Shown one piece after another: positions 16,659 to 25,813 of a stretch of DNA of 64,000 nt. The DNA comes from Novosphingobium sp. FKTRR1 (GTDB taxonomy: Bacteria; Pseudomonadota; Alphaproteobacteria; Sphingomonadales; Sphingomonadaceae). The stretch lies in assembly GCF_020404405.1 (NCBI RefSeq), contig NZ_JAIZDA010000022.1, positions 1-64,000 on the forward strand. The letters are read 5' to 3'. Under the pieces are notes generated by a model. That model was not told where the DNA came from and searched no databases. It saw only the letters and a program-made list of their open reading frames with translations. Made by a program: the position numbers and the translations under genes. The first letter of the stretch is position 1. Each line of letters starts with the position of its first letter.

Positions 16659-18821
16659 TCATTTCACGGTGAAGCGAACCTGATCGAGCGTCCGGCCGCC
16701 CACATCGCGCAAGGCCAGCAGGTGCGATCCCGGCACCAGCGGCAGTTGCGGCAAGCCTTGCGCGCCTGCAAAATCGCGTCCGTCGAGCGCCAGCCGCAAG
16801 TCCGATGCCGCGCCGCTGACCGCCACCCCGATCGACTGGCGCGCGGGCGGAATGTCGGGATCCCAGGCATAGACCGCGCCCGAGACCGGGTTGGTGATGC
16901 GCGGGCGGCGGGCAAAGGCGGGAGCGGGCGCCATCAGGCCTTGCGCGGTTCCGGCGATGAACCATTCGCTGCGCGCCGGTTCGCGCGCGCCGGCAAAGCG
17001 GACGGTCGAGCCGGTGACGTTGGCCGGGCGCGCCGGTTGCACACCCGGTCGGTCGCGGTGCAGCGCGATCATCACGTCGCGCCAGACCGGGGCCGCGCCG
17101 CTGGTGCCCGAAACCGCGCGCATCGGATCGCCTTCCAGATTGCCGACCCACACCGCCACGGTGAAGCGGTCGGAAAAGCCGATGCACCAGTTGTCGCGCA
17201 TTGCCTTGCTGGTGCCGGTCTTGGCCGCCGCCCAGAACGGCAGGCGCAGCGCGGAATCGACGCCGAACGTACTCGCCCGCGCGCTGGCATCGGACAGGAT
17301 GTCGCCGACGATCCACGCCGCGCCCGGGTCGAGCAAGTGGCGCACCGGCTCGCCCGGATCACCGGGCACCAGCTTCAGCGGCGACCAGCGGCCCAGATTG
17401 GCGAGCGTGCGATAGGCGTTGGCCTGTTGCAGCAGCGTGACCTCCGCCGATCCCAGCGCCAGCGAGAAGCCGTAGTACGAGCCATCGTTCTCCAGCCCGA
17501 CATAGCCCAGATCCCACAGCCGGTCGCGGAACGGCTGCACCCCGTCAAGCAGCAGCGCGCGCACCGCTGGCACGTTGAGCGAGTTGGCCAGCGCCCGCCG
17601 CGCCGAAACCGGGCCCATGAAGGCATTGTCGTAATTGCGCGGCACATACAGCCCGGATGCAGTGTCGAGTTGCACCGGCGAATCGTCGAGGATCGAGGCT
17701 GCGGTCAGCCACTTGCGCTCGATCAGTTGCGCATAGAGATGCGGCTTGAGCGTCGATCCCGCCTGCCGGGGGGCGGCGGCGCCATCGACTTGCGCCGCCG
17801 TCGAATCCAGCCCGACCCCGCCGACATAAGCCAGCACTTCGCCGTTGGCGTTGTCGACCACCACCACCGCGCCATCGCGCGCGCGCCGGGGGCCAAGCCC
17901 CTGCAACTGATGGCGCAGGGCGGTGACGGCGATTTCCTGAATCCGCGCATCGAGCGTGGTCGTCACGGTCAGGCCCGGCCGGGTCAGCAGGTGCGCGGCC
18001 AGATGCGGGGCAAGGCCGGGATCGAGGCTGCGCAAGTTGGCGCTGCCGCTCACCGCTTCGGCCAGCGCCTGCAAGGCCGGGCAATCGCTGGCGGGCAGCA
18101 TCCGGCAGGCGCGGCGGGCGACGCGATCGGGCGGGGCGTCGGCGCTGCGCAGCATCGCGATCATCACGGCATCTTCGCGCCGGTCGAGCGCGGCGGGGGC
18201 TTTGCCGAACAGTGCCAGCGCGCCCGCACCCACGCCTTGCGTCTCGCCCCGGAAGGGGGCGAGGTTGAGGTAGGCTTCGAGCACTTGCGGCTTGGTCCAG
18301 CGATCCTCGATCGCCCACGCCGCGCGCATCTGGCGCAGCTTGTCGAGCAGCCCGCGCTTGCCGGGGCGGCCGATCTCTGGCCACAGGAATGCGGCGGTCT
18401 GCATTGTCAGCGTGGAGGCGCCGCGCGTGCGGTGTCCCCGGATGCCGGCACGCAACCGGTCGCGTGCGCTGGCCAGCAGCGCCAGCCAGTCGACCCCGCC
18501 GTGGTAGGCAAAGCGCCGGTCCTCGGCCGCGATCAGCATGTGGCGCAGATCGCGCGGCACATCGTCAAGCCGGGTCCAACCGAGCCTGCGGACGCTGAAG
18601 TTGACCCGCACCGCGTCGAGCAGGCGCCCATCGCGGTCGCGCAGCCACGCCTCGCTCGATGGCCAGTCCTGCCGCATCGCCACGAAGTCGGGCACGGCAG
18701 GCGGCGCGGTCCGCCAGTCCAGCGCCAGCAGGCCGAGCAGCAGCGCGATGGCCGCAACCCATCCCGCCTGCCGTCGGCGGTGCGGCGGCACGCGGCCTGC
18801 AGCGCGCTTCAGGAACCCCAT
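16659..18821 (-). CDS. pbpC: Penicillin-binding protein 1C (bifunctional glycosyltransferase/transpeptidase)
   Basis: 720 aa inner-membrane protein facing the periplasm. One N-terminal membrane segment (about 19-34), a GT51 domain with EDRRF (E100), GASTLTMQ and the RKIxE-like IEDRW region, then a transpeptidase domain with SxxK at S356-K359, SLN at 414-416 and KTGTS at 534-538, and a C-terminal BiPBP_C-type beta domain (about 630-720). Start ATG 18821 lies inside the last codons of the alpha-2-macroglobulin gene (13-nt overlap), the conserved pairing of these two genes, so translation is coupled. Confidence 0.95.
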   Translation of the reverse strand: MGFLKRAAGRVPPHRRRQAGWVAAIALLLGLLALDWRTAPPAVPDFVAMRQDWPSSEAWLRDRDGRLLDAVRVNFSVRRLGWTRLDDVPRDLRHMLIAAEDRRFAYHGGVDWLALLASARDRLRAGIRGHRTRGASTLTMQTAAFLWPEIGRPGKRGLLDKLRQMRAAWAIEDRWTKPQVLEAYLNLAPFRGETQGVGAGALALFGKAPAALDRREDAVMIAMLRSADAPPDRVARRACRMLPASDCPALQALAEAVSGSANLRSLDPGLAPHLAAHLLTRPGLTVTTTLDARIQEIAVTALRHQLQGLGPRRARDGAVVVVDNANGEVLAYVGGVGLDSTAAQVDGAAAPRQAGSTLKPHLYAQLIERKWLTAASILDDSPVQLDTASGLYVPRNYDNAFMGPVSARRALANSLNVPAVRALLLDGVQPFRDRLWDLGYVGLENDGSYYGFSLALGSAEVTLLQQANAYRTLANLGRWSPLKLVPGDPGEPVRHLLDPGAAWIVGDILSDASARASTFGVDSALRLPFWAAAKTGTSKAMRDNWCIGFSDRFTVAVWVGNLEGDPMRAVSGTSGAAPVWRDVMIALHRDRPGVQPARPANVTGSTVRFAGAREPARSEWFIAGTAQGLMAPAPAFARRPRITNPVSGAVYAWDPDIPPARQSIGVAVSGAASDLRLALDGRDFAGAQGLPQLPLVPGSHLLALRDVGGRTLDQVRFTVK

Positions 18822-21800
18822 ACCGTGACCGGTCCGATCGGCAATTGCGCGCGGATGGCCGGGGCATACATCGCTTCAACCCGCGCGGGCGGCAGGCTGA
18901 ACGTGCCCGGCGCATTGAGCCGCACGGTATATTCGATCACCGTGGTGCCGCGCGGCAACCAGTCGAAATAGGCGCGCCATGCCTCACGCGTGCTCTCGCG
19001 ATAGCTCGGCGCCGCGCCGCTCGCCTGTTCGCCCTGCTGGAGGATCGCCGACTGGCCGCCCAGACTGGACAGCACTGTCGCGCCGGGCAGCAAGGGATCG
19101 GACAGCACCACTTGCGAGCGGTCGGCATTGGCGTCGATCTGCAGGTGCACCCGCACCACGTCGCCCGCGCTCCACCGGCCGGGATGGCGGGCGGTGACGA
19201 CTGTGACGCTGCGCGACAGGCGATAGCCCGCCATCAGCGGCTGACGCAAAGGCACAGCGGCGCGCACCGTGACCGTGGCCCACGGCCCGGCGCCGCCGCT
19301 CTGGCTCAGTGTCAGCGGTCCGGCGGCAAGCGGGAACGACAGCGGCACCGCCTCACCCTTGCGCGGCCAGTTCACGGTCAGGCCGCGTGTGCCGAGCGCG
19401 ACGCGGGTGGTGCCGGTGATCGCGCTGGCCGGATAGGCCGCGGCAAAACGGCGGCTGGCGATCACGCCCCAGGCGTTGGCAGGCGTGGTGTCCCAGTGTC
19501 CGCGCTGTTGCCGCGCGGCGACGCCGGTCATCAGCCGGGGCACATCGCCCGACCAGCCGGGCTTGCCGATCACCGCGTCGAGCGCCTTGATCGCCATTTC
19601 GTCGGCGCCGACCATCATCCACCAGGGCGCATTGGCCTGATCGACCAGATCGAGCCGGGTGCCGGAATAGACCAGACGGCGGCGCAGTTCACCCTCTGCC
19701 GCCGCTTTCAGACCTGCTGCATTGGGAGCACGCGGCAGCCGGTCGAGCGCGACGATCCAGTCGGCCAGCGTGGCTGTCGGCATGTCGGCGGGGACCATGT
19801 CGATCCGCGCCACCAGCCCCGGATCGGCGGCCCCGGCGCGGGCGAGCGCGGCCAATGCGGCGATCCGCACCGGTCGTTCATCCACCCGCAGCGGTCGGTC
19901 GCGCGTCAGCCGTCCTTGCACCACGCGGGTCAGCGCAGCGGTGATCTTGGTCTTGCCATCTTCGGGCAAGGGCAGACCCGCCGCGCTGGTCATCGCCAGA
20001 ACATAAGCGGTCAGTTCCGCCGAGCCTTGCGCCTGCGCTTCGGGCCAGTAACGCACCAGCCCGTCACCATCGAGATACGTCGGCAAGGCGCCCGCCAGCA
20101 CGCCCCAGCCCGCCGCATCGCCGGTCACGACGATGCGCGACAGCCGCTGTTCGAAGCAGGTGTAGGGGTAGTCCGCCATGTAGGCGCGCACGCCCGCCAG
20201 CGGCGCGGACAGGCTGTCGGTCAAATCGACCGTCACCCGGCCACCGGGCAGCGCGCCTTGCGGCACCGCGATCATCGGTGCCGGATCGCCGACCCGCAGC
20301 AGGCTGGCCGCCCACACTTCCTCGGGCACGGCGGGGGCCACATCCTGCGTGGTGGTGACGCTGTCCTGCGCGCGGCCATCGTCGGCCTTCACCTTCAGCG
20401 TCCATTTCAGCGGCCCTGCGGCATCGGGTGCAAAGACCCCCCAGCGGACCCGACCCGCGCCGCCTGCCGGAATCGTCAGCGTAAGCGGGCCGGGCCGCGC
20501 GATCAGCGGTTCGACCGAGGCTTGCGCGGTGACGGTCATCGCATGGTCCGACCCGTTGCGCAGCGTGAATGCCGCCTCGAAATGATCGCCGGTGCGCACC
20601 AGCGAGGGCAGGCCGGGATAGGCCGCCAGATCCTGCGCGGTGCGCACGCTCGCTTCGCCCGTGCCGAACAGTTGCGCGCCTTCGGTGGCGACCGCGACCA
20701 GACGGAAGCGCGACAGCGCATCGGACAGCGGCACGGCGACCAGCGCCTCACCCTTGGCATCGAGCGCGACATGGCCCTGCCACAGCAGCACCGGCTGGAA
20801 GTTCTCGCGGTTGACCGCACTTGCATCGCCGCCGCCGCCGCCCGCAGCCACGGCCTTCTTGCCATAGTGGCGTTTGCCGACCACCTGCATCTGCGCGGTG
20901 GAAGTCGCCACCTCAAGGCTGCGCTCGCCCATCATGGCGCCGATCAAGTCCCAGCTCTTGTTGGGGCTGAGTTGCAGCAACGCCTCGTCCACCGCCACGA
21001 ACGCCACGTCCGCGCCGCTTGCCGGGCTGCCATCGGGCCGGTGGACCGCCAGCGCGACTTGCGCGGTTTCGCGCACGGCATAGCGTTCGCGCTGCGGCTT
21101 TAGCGAAACCGCAAGGCGGTGCGCTTCGGCGCCGACGGCGACTTTGGCCATGCCGATGCGGTAACTGGGCTTGGCCAGATCGACCATCGCGGTGGGGCTT
21201 GCCGCATCCTGCCGGAAGAACGGCAGGTGCCAGCGCCGCGCCAGATCGGCAAACCACAGCGCCCAGCCGCCCACGCGGCCGCGCACCGCCATGACCGAGA
21301 CATAGACATTGGGCGCATAGTCGCCCGGCAGCTTGACCTCGACCACCGGATCGGTGCCCGACAGCGTGGTGACGAAGCTGGACAGCACGCCCTCGCGCTC
21401 GACCGTGACCAGCGCGGTCGCCTCGCGGAAGGGCATGCGCACCTGGAACTTGGCGACATCGCCCGCCTTGTACTCGGTCGCTTCGGGGATCACGTCCATG
21501 CGGTCGCCGTTGTCGCCGCCGAACCACCAGTCGTCCTTGCCCGCCAGCCAGACCGACTTGACCGCGCGCGCCTCGCGCCCCTCGGCATCCTTGACCCGCG
21601 CCACGACCGTCACCTCGCCCGATACGCCCGGCGCCAACTGGCACGAAGCGCGGCCCAGTGCATCGCTGCGCGTGGTGCAGCCGCCAGACAGCTTGGTGAT
21701 TTTCTCCTGATTGTCATAGGCATAGAAGCCGCCGATCAGCCGCCTGCGCGCCGTTATCGTCTCGCGCGAGTAGAGGTCGATGGTCACGTCCTGCCCGCTC

Positions 21801-24580
21801 ACCGGCTTGCCGTGCAGGTCAAGCACGACCATCTGCAAGCGCAAGTCGTCATCGCGCATCAGCCAGCCGTCGCTGCGCAGGCCGACTTGCAGCGCGGAAG
21901 GGTAGAGCGTCAGCACGCGCGAGGCGGTCATCGTCTCGCCGTTGGCATCGGGATAGTCCATCTCAACCGTCAGCGACAGCGGGCGGGTGATGGCCTGATT
22001 GATGGCGATGTCGGCGCGTGCAGTACCGTCCGCGCCCAGCGATGCGGGCAGGGTCTGGGCATAGGGCAGGGCGGTTGGCGTTTCGGCCTCGTCGGCGCCC
22101 AAAGCGCGGGTGCCTTCCTGCACCGGATCGCCACCAAAACTGAAGGCGTCCCAGCCGCGCGGGGTCGGGAACCACGCGCTGAAGTCGGTGCGCAGCGTTA
22201 CCGGCATGTGCCCGGCGCCCCCGCCCGACAGATAGCCGACGAACAGCGACAGCGGCACGCTGGCGGGCTGCACCAGCGCGTCCTTGGGGCCAGTGATCGT
22301 GGCGCGCATCGTCGGCAGCTTGTATTCGTCGACCTTCACCGTCTGGCCGGTGTCGATGGTGCGATCGCCGACGGTGAAGCTCAAGGCATAGTCGCCCAGC
22401 GGCGCGCCGGTCGGAACGGTCCACTCACCGGTGCCCGAACCCATGCCATCGATGGTGGCATCCTGTTCGAACCTGGTGTCCGATCCCTGATGCTGGAATA
22501 CCAGCTTGCCCGAAAAGCCTTGCCCGAAGGCAAAGCCCGGCCCCACCGGCTTGCGCAAGATGTGCTTGAAGTGGACCGTTTCACCCACCCGCACCAATGT
22601 GCGGTCGAATACGGTGTGCACGATCTCGTTGCGCTCGTCGCTGCCGAACGACAGGTCGAAATCATAGGGCGAGATGCCCTTGTTCCAGTTCGACAGGGTG
22701 AAGCTCATGTCGTCGCCCGCGCGGGCCGAAACCATCAAGGTATGGTCCGCGCCTTCGTCGCAGCCGGTATAGAGCGAGGCCTTGGGCAATCCGGCGCGGA
22801 TGGTCAGCGTGCCGTCCGCCCCGGTGCGCCCGGTGACAAGCTGGCGGCCATCGCAACTGTCGCTGATCCGCACCGCAGCGCCCGCCACCGGCTTGGCGCT
22901 GTCGAGCGCGGTCACCCACACCAGCGAGGCTTCGCGCCCCCATTTGAAATGCACCGCCATGTTGGTGACCAATGCGCCAGCAGCGACATAGCGCGGCACG
23001 TTGCGCCCGAGCAGCGCATTGCCCAGCGCCGGGCTGGCCAGTTCGACCACATGGAAGCCCTTGCCGCCCAGCGGTACGCCGACCACCTCGAACGTCTTGC
23101 CCTTGCCCGGCAGGTCAAGCTTGATCGCGCTGCCCTGACCGCCCGTCAGCAGGGGCTTTTCGCCGGTGTGGTTGATCGAGACGGTCGGGGCATCGGGCTT
23201 TTCGATGCGCTCGATGTTGTCCTCGCCCGCCTTGTCCAGACGGCGCAGCCAGTCGGCGATCTGCGCATCGTTGTCGGCGATCTTGGCCGATATGCCCGCA
23301 ACGGAGGTGAACTTGCCGGCCAGTTGCGGTTCGACCGCGCGCACCGTGACGGGCAGGTCGTGCGCCTCGTTCGCCTCGATGATGCCGAAGTTGGCGGCAA
23401 ACTTGACCAGCGGCGGCGCGGGATCGAACCGCACCGGCAGCGGAAAGCGCGCCGCGTTGGCGAGATTGCGGCCCGACAGGTCGCGGATGCCTTGCGGCAA
23501 CACCACTTGTGCCTGGCTGTCCGCCGGGAACGGCCCGGCAAAGCTGACCTGGCCGACTTGCGCGTTGTTCTTCTCGTTGTCGTCCAGAGTCGGGGTGCGC
23601 TCGCTGCCGTCGGCCAGCTTCAGCCGGATCGCCAGCGCCTGATTGCGGTCGATCGCGCTGGAAAAGCGCAAATGTGCCGGCAGGATCGGGTTGCATCCGG
23701 CGCTGCCATTGCTGCGGCTGCATTCGAACGTCGCCTCGAAGGCGTGGCGCACGGTGAAGTCGAACCGCTGATCGCGCCCGGCGGCCTTGCCGGCAAGGTC
23801 GGTGATCGCCGAAGGCCAGACCAGCGCCATGTCCTTTTCGGGCGGCAGCGGGCGGCGGCATTTGAGCGCCAGCACATTGCCCAGCGCCGCCTGCGCCCGG
23901 CGCGGATCGGAAACCACATCCGGGCTGATCTCGGCCTGGCTGAGGAAATCGTTGCGCCGCCAGTCATCCTTGCCAAGCGCCGACAGCACCTTGAGCGCGG
24001 TGTCGGCGGGCAGCACGTCGACGGCGGTCGTCTCACCCACGCCGTCGATGGCGCAGGCGGCGTGCGCGGCGACCGAAGCCGGGTCGGCGCGGTCGTTGGT
24101 GGCGACGAGGAACACCTGATCCTCGTCGATCTCGCTGCCCTCCTCACCCGGCGCCAGCACCGCGCGCAGCGACGGCCCGGCGGTGTCGATGGTGAAGCTG
24201 CGCTGGCCGATCAGCCGGGTGCCCGATGCCGTCGCCACGCCATCTGTCAGCGTGACCTTGCAACTTGTGCCAGCGGGCAGAGTACGTTCGAAATCGAGCA
24301 CGTACGTCTGCGGATCGACCCAGTTACCGGTCGAGGCCACCTTGCAATCGTTGGTGACCGGTGCCTTGGCGCGTGGATCGCCCAGCGCCACCATGGCTTG
24401 CGAAAAACGGATGGTGAAGCGGTCGATCGCCCCGCTGCCGCTGCCGGTCGAACCGGGCGTGGCCAGCGTCACTTGCGCAGGCAGATCGCCGCGCGCGGTC
24501 AAGGGCGCCAGCGCCAGCAGCGGCAGCAGCATCCGCCAGCCGCCCCCGACCGATCGGCCATGCCCGAACTTGCGCGCCAT
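18809..24580 (-). CDS. Alpha-2-macroglobulin family protease inhibitor (thioester type)
   Basis: 1923 aa periplasmic giant of the bacterial A2M (YfhM) family, which traps proteases that cross a damaged outer membrane and works with PBP1C. A signal sequence (MLLPLLALAPLTARG after a basic stretch) is followed by serial MG domains; the bait region lies in the middle and the thioester motif CFEQ sits at about C1475 (YPYTCFEQRL), followed by the helical thioester domain. Unlike E. coli YfhM there is no lipobox cysteine, so it looks soluble in the periplasm rather than lipid-anchored. Start ATG 24580; a later Met at residue 17 is possible. Overlaps pbpC by 13 nt. Confidence 0.93.
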   Translation of the reverse strand: MARKFGHGRSVGGGWRMLLPLLALAPLTARGDLPAQVTLATPGSTGSGSGAIDRFTIRFSQAMVALGDPRAKAPVTNDCKVASTGNWVDPQTYVLDFERTLPAGTSCKVTLTDGVATASGTRLIGQRSFTIDTAGPSLRAVLAPGEEGSEIDEDQVFLVATNDRADPASVAAHAACAIDGVGETTAVDVLPADTALKVLSALGKDDWRRNDFLSQAEISPDVVSDPRRAQAALGNVLALKCRRPLPPEKDMALVWPSAITDLAGKAAGRDQRFDFTVRHAFEATFECSRSNGSAGCNPILPAHLRFSSAIDRNQALAIRLKLADGSERTPTLDDNEKNNAQVGQVSFAGPFPADSQAQVVLPQGIRDLSGRNLANAARFPLPVRFDPAPPLVKFAANFGIIEANEAHDLPVTVRAVEPQLAGKFTSVAGISAKIADNDAQIADWLRRLDKAGEDNIERIEKPDAPTVSINHTGEKPLLTGGQGSAIKLDLPGKGKTFEVVGVPLGGKGFHVVELASPALGNALLGRNVPRYVAAGALVTNMAVHFKWGREASLVWVTALDSAKPVAGAAVRISDSCDGRQLVTGRTGADGTLTIRAGLPKASLYTGCDEGADHTLMVSARAGDDMSFTLSNWNKGISPYDFDLSFGSDERNEIVHTVFDRTLVRVGETVHFKHILRKPVGPGFAFGQGFSGKLVFQHQGSDTRFEQDATIDGMGSGTGEWTVPTGAPLGDYALSFTVGDRTIDTGQTVKVDEYKLPTMRATITGPKDALVQPASVPLSLFVGYLSGGGAGHMPVTLRTDFSAWFPTPRGWDAFSFGGDPVQEGTRALGADEAETPTALPYAQTLPASLGADGTARADIAINQAITRPLSLTVEMDYPDANGETMTASRVLTLYPSALQVGLRSDGWLMRDDDLRLQMVVLDLHGKPVSGQDVTIDLYSRETITARRRLIGGFYAYDNQEKITKLSGGCTTRSDALGRASCQLAPGVSGEVTVVARVKDAEGREARAVKSVWLAGKDDWWFGGDNGDRMDVIPEATEYKAGDVAKFQVRMPFREATALVTVEREGVLSSFVTTLSGTDPVVEVKLPGDYAPNVYVSVMAVRGRVGGWALWFADLARRWHLPFFRQDAASPTAMVDLAKPSYRIGMAKVAVGAEAHRLAVSLKPQRERYAVRETAQVALAVHRPDGSPASGADVAFVAVDEALLQLSPNKSWDLIGAMMGERSLEVATSTAQMQVVGKRHYGKKAVAAGGGGGDASAVNRENFQPVLLWQGHVALDAKGEALVAVPLSDALSRFRLVAVATEGAQLFGTGEASVRTAQDLAAYPGLPSLVRTGDHFEAAFTLRNGSDHAMTVTAQASVEPLIARPGPLTLTIPAGGAGRVRWGVFAPDAAGPLKWTLKVKADDGRAQDSVTTTQDVAPAVPEEVWAASLLRVGDPAPMIAVPQGALPGGRVTVDLTDSLSAPLAGVRAYMADYPYTCFEQRLSRIVVTGDAAGWGVLAGALPTYLDGDGLVRYWPEAQAQGSAELTAYVLAMTSAAGLPLPEDGKTKITAALTRVVQGRLTRDRPLRVDERPVRIAALAALARAGAADPGLVARIDMVPADMPTATLADWIVALDRLPRAPNAAGLKAAAEGELRRRLVYSGTRLDLVDQANAPWWMMVGADEMAIKALDAVIGKPGWSGDVPRLMTGVAARQQRGHWDTTPANAWGVIASRRFAAAYPASAITGTTRVALGTRGLTVNWPRKGEAVPLSFPLAAGPLTLSQSGGAGPWATVTVRAAVPLRQPLMAGYRLSRSVTVVTARHPGRWSAGDVVRVHLQIDANADRSQVVLSDPLLPGATVLSSLGGQSAILQQGEQASGAAPSYRESTREAWRAYFDWLPRGTTVIEYTVRLNAPGTFSLPPARVEAMYAPAIRAQLPIGPVTVWGS

Positions 24581-24703
24581 CAGCCTACTCCCCCGGCGAA
24601 TCGCCGCTGCCCGCCATCGCGGTAAATCGTCCGGTAAGGGTCATCCGCGATTGCGCCGGGCCTGTCCATCCATGGTGCGGTCGCCGGGCTGGAGCCAGCC
24701 TTG

Positions 24704-25693
24704 CTATGTCCGCTGCTTGGCGCGCAGGCGGCGGATCATCTCGTCAAGGAACAGTTGCGCCGCCGTGTCGCGCTCGGGCATGGCGCGGGCGAGCAGATAG
24801 ATGTCGTAGGACGGTTCGGCATCGCGCGTCAGCAAGGGCCACAAGGTGCCCCTTGCCACCAGTTCGGACGCCGCCAGAACCGGCAGAAAGCCGATCCCGA
24901 CCCCCAGTGCGATCAGCCGCCGCGCCTCGTGAATGTCCTCAGCCCGGCCGTTGACCACCGCGCCCAGCCCATAGCGCTGGCGCAGGCGGGTGATGGTTTC
25001 GAGTTCATCCTCGCCGGTCAGGACAAAGCCTTCCTCGCGCAGCTCGCCAAGCCGGGTAATGCGGCGACCGTAAAGCGGGTTGTTGCGGGCGCAGTAGAGT
25101 TGCTGCGCCTCGACGAACAGCGGTTCATAATTGAGGCCGGGGCGCACGCCGCTGTCATAGCCGACGCCGATCTCGGCCTCGCCGCGTTCCAGCGCATTGA
25201 GCACCTCACGCCAGGGCGACACGCGCAGTTCGATCTGGATTGCGGGCTGGCGGCGGTGGAAGGTGGCGATTGCCTCATCGAATTCGGTCGAGATGATCGA
25301 CGAGATCGTGTGGATGCGCACCCGCCCTTCGACATGCTTCACGGCCTGGGCGATCTGGTGCGGGGCCATGCGCGCGGCCTCGAACATGTCCTCGCAGATC
25401 AGCAGCAGCGCGCGGCCGGCCCCGGTCAGTTCCACCCCCGCAGCCGACCGGTGCAGCAACCGGACCCCGGCGTGGGTTTCCAGTCGCTTGAGCGCGGCGC
25501 TGATGGTCGGCTGCTGGCGGTTGAGACGGCGCGCGGCCGCGCCGATCCCGCCCGCGCGCACGATTTCCACGAAAAGGCGCAGCAGGTTCCAGTCGACTTT
25601 GGTCGCGAAGTTGCGGTCGATCCGCTGGGCATGATCGATCGGCGGCAGTGTGTCCGGCAAGCAGGCCCCCAAGTCGGCGTGTCGCAGGCGCAT
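24704..25693 (-). CDS. LysR-family transcriptional regulator
   Basis: 329 aa as called. The winged helix starts near residue 34 (WNLLRLFVEIVRAGGIGAAARRL, then QPTISAALKRLE), followed by the LysR effector domain (about 120-320, GRVRIHTISSIIS and LIALGVGIGFLPV). The 30 residues before the helix are longer than usual, so the true start may be downstream. It is divergent from a TonB-dependent receptor gene across 120 bp, the classic arrangement in which LysR controls its neighbour. Effector unknown. Confidence 0.88.
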   Translation of the reverse strand: MRLRHADLGACLPDTLPPIDHAQRIDRNFATKVDWNLLRLFVEIVRAGGIGAAARRLNRQQPTISAALKRLETHAGVRLLHRSAAGVELTGAGRALLLICEDMFEAARMAPHQIAQAVKHVEGRVRIHTISSIISTEFDEAIATFHRRQPAIQIELRVSPWREVLNALERGEAEIGVGYDSGVRPGLNYEPLFVEAQQLYCARNNPLYGRRITRLGELREEGFVLTGEDELETITRLRQRYGLGAVVNGRAEDIHEARRLIALGVGIGFLPVLAASELVARGTLWPLLTRDAEPSYDIYLLARAMPERDTAAQLFLDEMIRRLRAKQRT

Positions 25694-25813
25694 CCCTGCA
25701 ATACGCTCATGCCATAGATCAGTTTTATGACCATCATCGAAAATCAGTGCCTAGCGTGATGCCCTGCGCTGCGGCAACGCATGTGCAGCATTTCGGCGCA
25801 GAGGGGCTCCGCC

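Noticed and set aside
21119..24625. A long open frame on the plus strand opposite the alpha-2-macroglobulin gene
   Set aside because: It is the antisense shadow of a clearly homologous gene in GC-rich DNA; composition is Arg/Gln/His-rich with no domain.
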